From CAVXDY01 sp963721335 (GTDB lineage: Bacteria > Actinomycetota > Thermoleophilia > Miltoncostaeales > Miltoncostaeaceae): DNA of 64,000 nt. The stretch lies in contig CAVRIV010000002.1 in NCBI GenBank assembly GCA_963721335.1, forward strand, positions 434,001 through 498,000, given 5' to 3'. Shown here one piece after another: positions 8,479 to 15,958 of the stretch. Position 1 is the stretch's first letter; each line of letters opens with the position of its first letter. Both the position numbers and the translations under genes were made by a program. The notes below the pieces were generated by a model. That model was not told where the DNA came from. It saw only the letters and a list, made by a program, of their open reading frames with translations, and searched no databases.

Positions 8479-9564
8479 CTAGGCGACCTCGCGGAGGCGC
8501 TGGGCCTCGGCCAGGCTGGCCAGCTTCTGAAGCGACTGGTTCTCGATCTGGCGGATGCGCTCGCGCGTGACGTTGAAGGTGCGGCCGACCTCGTCGAGGG
8601 TCCGGGGGTGCTCGCCCCCGAGGCCGTAGCGCAGCTCCAGCACCCGGCGCTCGCGGTAGCTCAGGGTGTTCAGCACGTCCTGCAGCGCCTCGTTCCGGAG
8701 CACGGTCTCCGCCGCGGCCTCCGGCTGAACGGCCTTCTCGTCCGCGAGGAACTGGCCGAACTCCGACTCCTCGTCGTCGCCGACCGGCTTCTCGAGCGAG
8801 ACCGGCGTCTGCGCGCTGCGCTTGATCGACTCGACCTCGGACTCCGGCAGCTTGACCGCGTCGGCGATCTCCGCGATCGACGGCTCACGGCCCAGCTCGG
8901 CGACGAGCTTGCGCTCGGCGCGGTTGATCTTGTTCAGCTTCTCGACGACGTGGACCGGCATCCGGATGGTGCGGCCCTTGTCGGCGATCGCGCGCGCCAC
9001 CGCCTGGCGAATCCACCAGGTGGCGTAGGTCGAGAACTTGAAGCCCTTGCGGTAGTCGAACTTCTCGGCCGCACGCACGAGCCCCAGCGTCCCCTCCTGG
9101 ATCAGGTCGAGGAACGCCAGCCCCTGGTTGCGGTAGTTCTTCGCGATCGAGACCACGAGCCGCAGGTTGGACTCGACCATCTTCTTCTTGGCCTGAAGGT
9201 CGCCGAGCTCGATCAGCTTGGCCAGCTCGACCTCTTCCTTGGCCGTGAGCAGGGGAACCCGGCCCACGTCCTTCAGGAAGAGCTGCAGGGCGTCCGTGCT
9301 GGTGTCGGCCTTCAGGTTCAGCTTGCGCGGAGGACGGTCAGCGGCCTCGGCCAGCTGCGCCAGCCGCTCACGGGCCTCGCCCTCCTCGAGCAGCTCGATC
9401 CCGAGCTCGTCGAGGTGGCGGTACAGGCCCTCGGCCGCGCCCTCGTCGAGGGACACGCCCTCAACCGACTGGGCGACCTCGTCGATGCCCAGAAAGCCCT
9501 GCTCCTGACCACGGGTCAGGAGAGCCTGGACCTCCTCCAGCTCGACCATCTCACTCACCGTCAT
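8479..9564 (-). CDS. sigA: Primary RNA polymerase sigma factor (sigma-70 group 1/2)
   Basis: The protein has 361 residues. Region 1.2 begins at STDALQLFLKDVGRVPLL. Region 2 has ESNLRLVVSIAKNYRNQGL, LDLIQEGTLGLVRAAEKFDY and the -10-melting stretch GFKFSTYATWWIRQAV. Region 3 has TIRMPVHVVEKLNKI, and region 4 has RERRVLELRYGL plus the -35 helix-turn-helix TLDEVGRTFNVTRERIRQIE. An acidic N-terminal segment of about 80 residues looks like a short region 1.1, so this is probably the housekeeping sigma factor, although a group 2 paralogue cannot be excluded. The ATG at 9564 follows GGAGGTGGCGAC, an ideal ribosome site. It has its own promoter at 9653-9680 overlapped downstream by a LexA-type box, and a terminator at 8426. 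Confidence 0.92.
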   Translation of the reverse strand: MTVSEMVELEEVQALLTRGQEQGFLGIDEVAQSVEGVSLDEGAAEGLYRHLDELGIELLEEGEARERLAQLAEAADRPPRKLNLKADTSTDALQLFLKDVGRVPLLTAKEEVELAKLIELGDLQAKKKMVESNLRLVVSIAKNYRNQGLAFLDLIQEGTLGLVRAAEKFDYRKGFKFSTYATWWIRQAVARAIADKGRTIRMPVHVVEKLNKINRAERKLVAELGREPSIAEIADAVKLPESEVESIKRSAQTPVSLEKPVGDDEESEFGQFLADEKAVQPEAAAETVLRNEALQDVLNTLSYRERRVLELRYGLGGEHPRTLDEVGRTFNVTRERIRQIENQSLQKLASLAEAQRLREVA

Positions 9565-9636
9565 GTCGCCACCTCCGGCTGGACGCCATCGGAGCACGTG
9601 GAAGCCTCCACGTACCCCCACCGCCGGGCGTCCTCA

Positions 9637-9650
9637 CGAACGTCCGTTCG
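9637..9650. promoter_or_regulatory. LexA-type SOS box at the sigma gene start site
   Basis: CGAACGTCCGTTCG is a perfect inverted repeat that fits the Gram-positive/actinobacterial SOS box CGAACnnnnGTTCG at every fixed position. It begins 2 nt downstream of the proposed -10 hexamer of the sigma gene promoter, so bound LexA would cover the transcription start. Confidence 0.6.
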
Positions 9651-9652
9651 GT

Positions 9653-9680
9653 AGGGTACCGCTTTACTTCTTGAAGTCAA
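9653..9680 (-). promoter_or_regulatory. Sigma-70 promoter for the primary sigma gene
   Basis: On the minus strand TTGACT (9680-9675) is followed after 16 nt by TACCCT (9658-9653). This is the clearest -35/-10 pair in the window. The predicted start near 9646 leaves a leader of about 80 nt before the ATG at 9564. The rest of the gap up to 9881 shows nothing else I can name. Confidence 0.6.
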
Positions 9681-9881
9681 GGACCAGCCAGCGAACCTGT
9701 ATCGGCAGATCAGTCCCAGACCTTTAGCCCCAGTGATACCCATTTCGGAGACCTGTTCCTGTCGCGGGATTCTCGGCCTCCAGGGCCGTTCCTCCCCACA
9801 GGAGCCATCGGCATGCTCCCATCAACGCCTTAAGCACGCGTTAAGCCCTCGTGCGGTGACGATGAAGTTCTCGTCGGATCT

Positions 9882-10598
9882 CTATGGGCTCGCCGGGACG
9901 TTCTGGAGCGCCCGGAGGGCGCGCGCGGCCAGCACCCCCAGGCGACTCGTGGGCCCCGCGGCCACCGCGCGCGTCCAGGCCTCCTGCGCCTCGACGCCCC
10001 GCCCGCGGGACAGAGCCAGAAGGCCCTGGTTGAAGAGGACGACCTGGCTCTCCGGGTGCGCCGCGGCCAGGGCCGCCAGCTGAGCCGCTCCGCGAGCCGG
10101 GCCCGGCGGGTCCTCGGCGCCGGCGACCATCGCGAGGCCCACCTGCGCCGACAGGTCGCCGGGAGCCACCCGCAGGGCCCCCTGATAGGCGCGCGCCGCC
10201 CCCGCTGCGTCGCCCTGCCGCTGCAGCACCGCTCCGAGCGCGACCCGCACCGGCGCCTCCGCCCCCGCGGCGACCAGCGCCCGCAGCCGGGCCACCTGCT
10301 GGCCCGGCGGAAGGGCCGCGACCTCGGCGGGCAGGGCATCGGGCGGGAAGAGGGCGAGGAGGGCGCGGTCCGGGCTGCGCGGCTCCGTCTCGCTCGGGTT
10401 GCTGTCGAGCGGGGCCACCGGGCCCTCCACGAGGGGCTGGGCCTCATCGCGAGCCCCGGCCCCGACGGGAGAGTCGAGAGCCCGCGCCAGCAGGATCGCC
10501 CCGCCGGCGACCACGATCCAGATCCCCAGGAGCGCGGCGAGCCAGCGCGGGGACGGCCGTCGGGGCCAGGAGATGCGGTGCCGGGGAGCGTCGGTCAC
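9882..10598 (-). CDS. Membrane-anchored TPR protein
   Basis: Residues 19-38 form one membrane helix (LAALLGIWIVVAGGAILLAR) after a short basic tail, so the rest is probably outside the membrane. The remaining 200 residues are helical repeats with TPR features (AVLQRQGDAAGAARAYQGALRVAPGD). No enzyme motif is visible. I chose GTG 10598 because TAACGT lies 7 nt upstream (leaderless pattern). It diverges from the HxlR regulator gene with 80 nt between. The role is unknown; proteins of this plan often scaffold envelope or cytochrome assembly. Confidence 0.65.
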   Translation of the reverse strand: MTDAPRHRISWPRRPSPRWLAALLGIWIVVAGGAILLARALDSPVGAGARDEAQPLVEGPVAPLDSNPSETEPRSPDRALLALFPPDALPAEVAALPPGQQVARLRALVAAGAEAPVRVALGAVLQRQGDAAGAARAYQGALRVAPGDLSAQVGLAMVAGAEDPPGPARGAAQLAALAAAHPESQVVLFNQGLLALSRGRGVEAQEAWTRAVAAGPTSRLGVLAARALRALQNVPASP

Positions 10599-10678
10599 GC
10601 CCCGGACGTTACCCCGGCCGGAGCGGGTCACGGGCGCTTCCGGGAAGCCGTGGGCCGGTGGTAGCATCCGCAACGATC

Positions 10679-11059
10679 ATGAGGTCGATCGCTCCTTTGG
10701 TCGCGCCGCAGGCGGTGTGTCCGGTTCTCGCAACGGCGCAGATCGTCGCCGGAAAGTGGACCCTCCTCATGCTCCGCGACCTGGCGGGGGGGCCGCGGCG
10801 TTTTGGCGAGCTGCAGCGGTCGCTGGTGGGGATCAGCCCGCGCACCCTCTCGCTGCGGCTGCGCTCGCTGGAGGAGGAGGGAATCGTCGAGCGGCGCGAG
10901 TTCGCGGAGGCGCCCCCGCGTGTGGAGTACCGGCTCACCGTGAAGGGCGCGCACCTGGTCCCGATCGTGGACGCCATGCGCGAGTACGGGAGCCGCTGGC
11001 TCGGCGGCGAGCCGTTCGACGACGAGCCCGACGCCCCCCGGCTCGAGGCGGTCGGCTAG
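10679..11059 (+). CDS. HxlR-family winged-helix transcriptional regulator
   Basis: The 126-residue protein has the family signature: an N-terminal CPVLATAQIVAGKWTLLMLRDL with the single conserved Cys, the recognition region FGELQRSLVGISPRTLSLRL, and the wing EEGIVERREFAEAPPRVEYRLT. HxlR proteins act as dimers that sense electrophiles or redox state through that Cys. The ATG at 10679 is 11 nt after an extended -10 (TGgTAGCAT, 10659-10667). It diverges from the TPR gene and converges with a methyltransferase gene 15 nt away, so the target is not obvious from position. Confidence 0.88.
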   Translation: MRSIAPLVAPQAVCPVLATAQIVAGKWTLLMLRDLAGGPRRFGELQRSLVGISPRTLSLRLRSLEEEGIVERREFAEAPPRVEYRLTVKGAHLVPIVDAMREYGSRWLGGEPFDDEPDAPRLEAVG

Positions 11060-11074
11060 ACCCTCCGGGTGGGG

Positions 11075-11995
11075 CTACCCCGGTCGCCGGCTGCGCAGGA
11101 AGCGCATCGGCAGGTAGAGCGTGTGCGGCATGCGCCGCTCCAGGCGCTTGCGCAGCTCGGCCCGGCCCTCGTCGTCCAGCAGATGGACGATGGTGGAGCG
11201 TGAGAACAGCGCCCAGGCGTCCTCGACGTCCTCCATCACCGCGGCCAGCTGCACGTCCTGATCCTCCACCGTCCCCAGGCCGGCCTCCTTGAACGCGAGG
11301 GTGTCGGCGGGCTCGTGGGGCATGCTCGCCCGGCTGGCGCGCCCGGCGAGCGCGCCGGGGGCGCGCCGGCCGACGACGGCGATGACCATCCCCATGAACG
11401 AGGCGTCGATCGGCCGGAGGCGGTCGAACGCGGTCACGCTGGCCACGAAGCGGCCGCCCGGGCGCAGCACGCGGTACACCTCGTTCAGCAGCCGCGGCAG
11501 GTCGGCCACCTCCTCCAGCATCATGCTGGCCACGACGCAGTCGAAGGTCCGGTCGGGCACCGAGGCCATCATCTGGGCGTCGCCGGGGCGGTAGAGCACC
11601 GGCATCTCCTCGGGGGTCCGTGCGCGCGCGGTCTCGACGCACTCGGGCACGAGATCGATCCCGACGACCATGCCCTCGGGGCCGACGATGCGCGCCGCGG
11701 CACGCGCGGCGCCGCCCGAGCCGCAGCCGATGTCGAGCACCCGCTCCTTCGAGACGATCGGGGCCCAGGTGAGGAGGCTGTCGTAGAGGTGCACGCCGCG
11801 GTTCCCCGGCAGGACCGCCAGGGAGTCCTCGGTGCCGGCCGGGTCGATGGCGTGGACCGCGCGGTAGAAGCGCGTGGCGAGCGAGCCCACCAGGGGGACC
11901 CCGGCGGCCACCTGGCCGCGGATCTCCGCGACGACCTCCTCCGGCCCCGGGGGCGCGGGGGCCTGCGGCTCGACCGCTTCCGGCTCGCTCCTCAT
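11075..11995 (-). CDS. Class I SAM-dependent methyltransferase
   Basis: Motif I is VLDIGCGSGGAARA (about residues 86-99), motif II ends in GIDLVPE, and the UbiE-like post motifs FDCVVASMMLEEV and VLRPGGRFVASV follow. This gives a Methyltransf_11 core of about 130 residues. The C-terminal 100 residues are helical and not recognisable. The substrate is unknown; the fold is shared by quinone, lipid and small-molecule methylases. A TAGCAT hexamer lies 9 nt upstream of the ATG, suggesting an almost leaderless mRNA. Confidence 0.8.
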   Translation of the reverse strand: MRSEPEAVEPQAPAPPGPEEVVAEIRGQVAAGVPLVGSLATRFYRAVHAIDPAGTEDSLAVLPGNRGVHLYDSLLTWAPIVSKERVLDIGCGSGGAARAAARIVGPEGMVVGIDLVPECVETARARTPEEMPVLYRPGDAQMMASVPDRTFDCVVASMMLEEVADLPRLLNEVYRVLRPGGRFVASVTAFDRLRPIDASFMGMVIAVVGRRAPGALAGRASRASMPHEPADTLAFKEAGLGTVEDQDVQLAAVMEDVEDAWALFSRSTIVHLLDDEGRAELRKRLERRMPHTLYLPMRFLRSRRPG

Positions 11996-12021
11996 CGACC
12001 GGTCATGCTACCCGCGCCGTC

Positions 12022-13134
12022 TCACTCGCCGAGCGCCGAGGCCACCTGGGCGAGGCCGTCGAGGTCGACCGGCTCGCGCGTCAGGGCGGGGACCGTGGCC
12101 ATCGCGGCGCCGCGCAGGACCTGGACGAGCGCCTCCCGGGCGTCCAGGTCGCGGATGCCGAGCAGCTGATCCTCCTCCTGCGTCTGCGCCGCGCGCTCCG
12201 CCAGCCCGGCGGGGTCGGCGGCGCCGGCCCGAGCGAGCGCGGCCGAGAGCGCGGCCGGGCGAGCCAGGCCCCCGCGCGGCAGGGGATGAACGCGGTTGAG
12301 CACCACCGCCACCAGCGGGAAGCCGTCCTCCTGCAGGCGGCGGGCGAGCACGATCGCCTGGTGGACGGGATCCGTCTGCGGCGCGGCCACGACGACGAAC
12401 CCCGAGGCGGGGGACAGGAGCATCTCGTGCACCACCCCGGCCCGGTCGGCGAAGCCCTGGTACATCCCGTCGAAGGCTGCCAGGAAGTCGGCGACGTCCC
12501 GCAGGAGCTGGGCGCCGGTCAGCCTCTCCAGAACCGAGATCACGGTACTGCTCCCCGCGTGCAGCACCCGGCGCCCGAAGCCGCGGCGCAGGAGCGCGGG
12601 CCGCAGCAGCAGCCGCAGCGCGCGCCCCTCGATGAAGCGCGTGATGCGCTGGGGGGCGTCCAGGAAGTCGAGCGCGTTCCGCGCGGGCGGCGTGTCCAGA
12701 ACGATCCGGTCGAACGAGTCCTCCTCCACCAGCTCGTGCAGCCGCTCGACGGCCATGTACTCCTGCGCCCCCGCCACGGCGCCCGACAGGTGCCGGTAGA
12801 TCCGGTTCTGCAGGATCCGCTCGCGCGCCTCCTCGTCGGGCGCCTCCCGCGCCACGAGCCGGTCGAAGGTGGCCTTGGCGTCGAGCTGCAGCGCCCACAG
12901 CTCACCCGACGGCGCTCCCGCGAAGCCCCCCAGGTCCACCCGGTGCGGCGCATCCCCCAGGCCGGCCAGCCCCAGCGCGGTGGCGAGGCGCCGGGCGGGG
13001 TCGATCGTGACCACCGCGGTGCGATGGCCCTCCTGGGCGAGCCGCAGGGCCACGGCGGCCGACACGGTGGTCTTGCCCACGCCGCCGGCGCCGGCGCACA
13101 CGACGAGCCGGCGGTCCTCGAGGGCCCCGATCAC
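12022..13134 (-). CDS. Get3/ArsA-family ATPase (second of tandem pair)
   Basis: The deviant Walker A motif GAGGVGKTT is at residues 15-23, followed by VVTIDPARRLATALGL (switch-like ArsA motif) and VLDTPPARNALDFLDAP, the diagnostic DTxP signature of ArsA/Get3 proteins. Length is 370 residues, single ATPase domain. Its ATG overlaps the stop of the upstream ArsA-like gene by 4 nt (ATGA). Tandem single-domain Get3-like pairs are known in actinobacteria (Rv3679-Rv3680 in Mycobacterium tuberculosis) and are not arsenic pumps: no arsB or arsR is near. A role as a heterodimeric chaperone or stress ATPase is inferred by analogy. Confidence 0.88.
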   Translation of the reverse strand: MIGALEDRRLVVCAGAGGVGKTTVSAAVALRLAQEGHRTAVVTIDPARRLATALGLAGLGDAPHRVDLGGFAGAPSGELWALQLDAKATFDRLVAREAPDEEARERILQNRIYRHLSGAVAGAQEYMAVERLHELVEEDSFDRIVLDTPPARNALDFLDAPQRITRFIEGRALRLLLRPALLRRGFGRRVLHAGSSTVISVLERLTGAQLLRDVADFLAAFDGMYQGFADRAGVVHEMLLSPASGFVVVAAPQTDPVHQAIVLARRLQEDGFPLVAVVLNRVHPLPRGGLARPAALSAALARAGAADPAGLAERAAQTQEEDQLLGIRDLDAREALVQVLRGAAMATVPALTREPVDLDGLAQVASALGE

Positions 13135-14114
13135 GGCTGCCCGTTGTGCGCGCCGATGGACGCGCCCAGGGCCACGGCCAGTCGCTCGAGGGCGACCAGG
13201 TCGAACCGGCGCCGCACGATCTCGGGCAGCTCCAGCACCGGAAGGCCGGTCCCCGCGCCGAGGCGGTCGCGGTACGCCGCGTCGGCTCGCTGGCGGGCGA
13301 GGTGCGCCAGCGCCGCGGCCACGGCCTCGCGCTCGGTCCCCGGAGGACCCACGGCCGCGGCCTCGAGGGCCGGGGCGTCGGCATCGAAGAAGCGCGTGTC
13401 ACGCACCCCGTTCAGCACCGCGGCGGCCACGGGGAGTCCACGTGCGCGCAGCATCACGGCGGCCTCCACGGCCTCGGTCACCGAGAGCTCCTCGGGTCGC
13501 GCCACGAGGGTGATGCCGGTCGCCGCGGGGTGCGACACCACCTCGTGGATCCGGGCGGCCTGGTCGCGGACGGGCCCGCCCGCGGCCAGCTCCTCCACGT
13601 TGCCCGCCGTCTCGAGCAGCGCGACCCCATGCCCGGTGGCGGGGCAGTCCACGACGATCATGTCCCAGACCGGCTCCTGCCGGGCCTCGCCGCCCTCCGG
13701 GCCCGGTGCGGGCCGCAACGCGACGGCGAAGGTCCAGATCTTGCCCAGCGTGACCAGCTCCGCCAGACCGGGCGCCGCGGCGGCGAAGGTGTGGAACGCG
13801 CGGCTGCGGGTGAGCAGCTCCACCAGCGGGCGCACGCGCAACTGGCTGGCCAGGTACTCCTCGGTGGCGCGCTCGGCGTCGATCGAGACGCCGAAGAGGC
13901 CGGGTGCCAGCTCGGTCTCCTGCCCGTGCTCGACCCCGGCGGAGTCGAAGAGCCCCGACAGGCGGTCCTCTCCGGCCACCTCGACGATGAGGGTGCGCAG
14001 CCCGGCGCGGGCGGAGGCGAGGCCCAGGGCCGCAGCGACGGTGCTCTTGCCCGCCCCGCCCTTGCCGAGGACGAAGTGCAGTCGCCGCCGGGCGAGCGGA
14101 GGCCCGGGGGGCAG
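13131..14114 (-). CDS. Get3/ArsA-family ATPase (first of tandem pair), start codon unclear
   Basis: The P-loop reads LGKGGAGKST, followed by LRTLIVEVAGEDRL, and later IVVDCPATGHGVALL, the DxP signature of this family. Residues then include VLNGVRDTRFFD. The first standard start codon in frame (GTG at 13979) would remove the P-loop, so translation must begin further up. Between the P-loop and the preceding stop codons there is no ATG, GTG or TTG in this frame; the CTG at 14114 is one candidate, just after the stop of the zinc-ribbon gene at 14125. An undetected indel is the alternative. The stop overlaps the start of the partner ATPase by 4 nt. Confidence 0.82.
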   Translation of the reverse strand: MPPGPPLARRRLHFVLGKGGAGKSTVAAALGLASARAGLRTLIVEVAGEDRLSGLFDSAGVEHGQETELAPGLFGVSIDAERATEEYLASQLRVRPLVELLTRSRAFHTFAAAAPGLAELVTLGKIWTFAVALRPAPGPEGGEARQEPVWDMIVVDCPATGHGVALLETAGNVEELAAGGPVRDQAARIHEVVSHPAATGITLVARPEELSVTEAVEAAVMLRARGLPVAAAVLNGVRDTRFFDADAPALEAAAVGPPGTEREAVAAALAHLARQRADAAYRDRLGAGTGLPVLELPEIVRRRFDLVALERLAVALGASIGAHNGQP

Positions 14115-14124
14115 CGGCGCGGCG

Positions 14125-14337
14125 CTAGGCGGCAGACGCGCCCCGGTCAGCGGCCGGTACCTCGGCGCGCACCCATCCGCGGGCGATCGCCCGGCGGGGG
14201 CACAGGGGGCACACCACCTGGTGCCGCCGGCCGCGATCCGGGTCGAGGAAATCGTGCGCGGGCTCGCCCGGCAGGACGACCCGCCCGCAGACGGCGCAGT
14301 CGCCCGGGCCCTCTGCCCGCCTACGACGCATCCGCAC
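14125..14337 (-). CDS. Small zinc-ribbon protein (70 aa)
   Basis: Two CxxC knuckles, CAVC at residues 14-17 and CPLC near 43-46, are spaced like a four-cysteine zinc ribbon. The flanks are basic (MRMRRRR at the N-terminus). I do not recognise the family by name. It sits between a small helical gene, which it overlaps by 17 nt, and the Get3-like pair, all in the same direction, so it may be part of that system. Confidence 0.6.
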   Translation of the reverse strand: MRMRRRRAEGPGDCAVCGRVVLPGEPAHDFLDPDRGRRHQVVCPLCPRRAIARGWVRAEVPAADRGASAA

Positions 14338-14542
14338 CTGCTCGCTGCCCGAGCGCCTCGAGCCGGCGATCGATGAGCTCGAGCACCGATTCCGGAAGGC
14401 CGGCTTCGGTCGCGACGCGCCGCGCCTCCTCGAACCGGGTGCGGGCGCGATCGGCCGCCTCGTCGTGACGGTTCTTCAGCATGTTGTCGCCCGACAGCAG
14501 CAGTTGGCGCACGCGTCGCTGTGGATCGTCGCCCTCGCTCAT
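14321..14542 (-). CDS. Conserved small helical protein (73 aa)
   Basis: The protein is a charged, mostly helical sequence (LLLSGDNMLKNRHDEAADRA) that resembles a single TPR-like hairpin. No named family is recognised. The ATG at 14542 has GGAGG about 11 nt upstream. It overlaps the zinc-ribbon gene and is probably in the same transcript as the Get3-like ATPases. Confidence 0.55.
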   Translation of the reverse strand: MSEGDDPQRRVRQLLLSGDNMLKNRHDEAADRARTRFEEARRVATEAGLPESVLELIDRRLEALGQRAGADAS

Positions 14543-14582
14543 CTGCCGGATTCCCTCCGCACCGCCCCAGGGGACGGAGAGC

Positions 14583-15587
14583 CTAGCGCGGCGCGGCGAG
14601 GAATTCGGCGAGCTCGGCTGCCACGCGCTCGGGCTCCAGGGAGGAGGGGACGGCCCGGCCCTCGCCATCGCTCGCGTAGAGGCGCGGTCGAATGGGGGTC
14701 ACTCCGTCGAAGCGCCAGCGGCCGGGGCCGCGCTCGGCGGCCTGAAGGCGCGGCAGGAGGGGGTCGAGGTCGACGCGTGGGGGCAGCGGGCGCGAGGCAT
14801 AGGTGACCCAGGTCTCATAGCGGTGGCGCAGGACGAGGGTTCCGTCGGGGGTGGCCGTGAGGATGCGGGTGCGCGTCGTGCGCGGGTGCACGGCCATGTC
14901 GTGCAGCGGGCGGGGCGCACGCACGATGGCGACATCGCCGCCGGGGTGGTCGTGGATGGTCGCCGAGCCGGAGTCGAGCAGCGCGATGTCGTGCTCCACC
15001 GCGCGCCACTCGGAGCGCCAGGTCATCGCGTAGCGCTCGGGGTCGGCGAGGAGGCCGCCGGTGCGCGGCAGGATGGCGAGGTAGAGCTCTCCGGCCGGAT
15101 CGGTCGCGCCGGCGCGCGCGAGCGCACGCCCCACCTCCGGGAACGGGGTGCGGTCGCGCTCGGCCATCGCCATCGCGGCGATCGCCACCCGGGCGGCCCA
15201 GGGGTCGGTCCAGGTGCCGAAGTCGCCGGCCTCCGCCGCGGCCAGGGCAAGGGCGCGCTCGGGGGCCTCCTCCGAGGGCCGCTCCAGCAAGAGCCAGATG
15301 CCGAAGAGCCCGTCCTCGTCGTAGTGGTTGTTGGTCACGGCGCGCAGCTCGGGGCCCGCGGCGCCGGATCCGAGGTAGCGGTCGACGATGAGGGCGCTGG
15401 TGTCCGCCGCGAGCGTCGCGGGGGTGCCGCTGTCCGGCCAATGTGAGAGGGCCAGCGCGGTGCCCGGCAGGCGCGCCCCGTCGACCACGACGTGCGGGCC
15501 GCCGCGCAGCCGCTCGGCCGGCACGAACGCGGCGTCGCGTGCGACACGGGGGAGCGCGGCGGTGTCGATCGGCTCACGGGCCTGCAT
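14583..15587 (-). CDS. Conserved protein, probably DUF6687 family
   Basis: The 334-residue protein has motifs I associate with the actinobacterial DUF6687 group: HVVVDGA near residue 32, LALSHWPDSGTP, and NNHYDEDGLFGIW near residue 86. The Asp/His-rich NHYDEDG segment could bind a metal, which is inference. No signal peptide or membrane segment is visible. A TATCCT hexamer lies 9 nt before the ATG. It diverges from a small membrane-protein gene 38 nt away. The family name is from memory and should be treated as tentative. Confidence 0.6.
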   Translation of the reverse strand: MQAREPIDTAALPRVARDAAFVPAERLRGGPHVVVDGARLPGTALALSHWPDSGTPATLAADTSALIVDRYLGSGAAGPELRAVTNNHYDEDGLFGIWLLLERPSEEAPERALALAAAEAGDFGTWTDPWAARVAIAAMAMAERDRTPFPEVGRALARAGATDPAGELYLAILPRTGGLLADPERYAMTWRSEWRAVEHDIALLDSGSATIHDHPGGDVAIVRAPRPLHDMAVHPRTTRTRILTATPDGTLVLRHRYETWVTYASRPLPPRVDLDPLLPRLQAAERGPGRWRFDGVTPIRPRLYASDGEGRAVPSSLEPERVAAELAEFLAAPR

Positions 15588-15625
15588 CGGCGCCGCAGGA
15601 TAGCCCGGCTGCGATACTGAGCCCG

Positions 15626-15958
15626 GTGGACTTCCTGGCCGACAACGCCGTCCCGATCGCCGCGATCATCTTCGGCGTCGTCGTGCTGGCGGCGCTCGTG
15701 GTCCTGGGCGTCGCCGCGCTGCGCCTGTGGCGCGGCCTGAAGGTCGTGCAGCGGCAGCTCCTCCGGGCAGGCGGCGCGCTCGCCGAGGAGGCCGCCCTCA
15801 TGTCGGAGGCGCTCGCCCGGCAACCCGAGCGCAGGGCCGAGCTGCAGGACGCCCTCGCGGGGCTGTCCCGGCGTGTCGCGGTCCTGCGGCTGCTGGCGTC
15901 TCACGCCTCCGACGCGGCGGCCACCCTTCGCTCGCCCCTCCGCTACCTGGGGAGGTGA
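15626..15958 (+). CDS. Single-span membrane protein (110 aa)
   Basis: The GTG at 15626 opens DFLADNAVPIAAI, running into one strongly hydrophobic helix (AIIFGVVVLAALVVLGVAAL), followed by a basic amphipathic helical region with LKVVQRQLLRAGGALAEEA. No family is recognised; it has the look of short DUF948-type or coiled-coil membrane proteins. GATACT ends 7 nt before the start, fitting leaderless initiation. Its stop overlaps the ppx start by 4 nt (GTGA), so it is translationally coupled to exopolyphosphatase. Confidence 0.65.
   Translation: MDFLADNAVPIAAIIFGVVVLAALVVLGVAALRLWRGLKVVQRQLLRAGGALAEEAALMSEALARQPERRAELQDALAGLSRRVAVLRLLASHASDAAATLRSPLRYLGR

Noticed and set aside
9733..10083. Plus-strand open frame upstream of the sigma gene
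   Set aside because: It lies partly opposite the TPR gene, has non-coding codon use and includes the promoter region.
12022..14114. Arsenite efflux operon
   Set aside because: The two ATPases are single-domain Get3-like proteins; no arsB, arsR, arsC or arsD gene is nearby.
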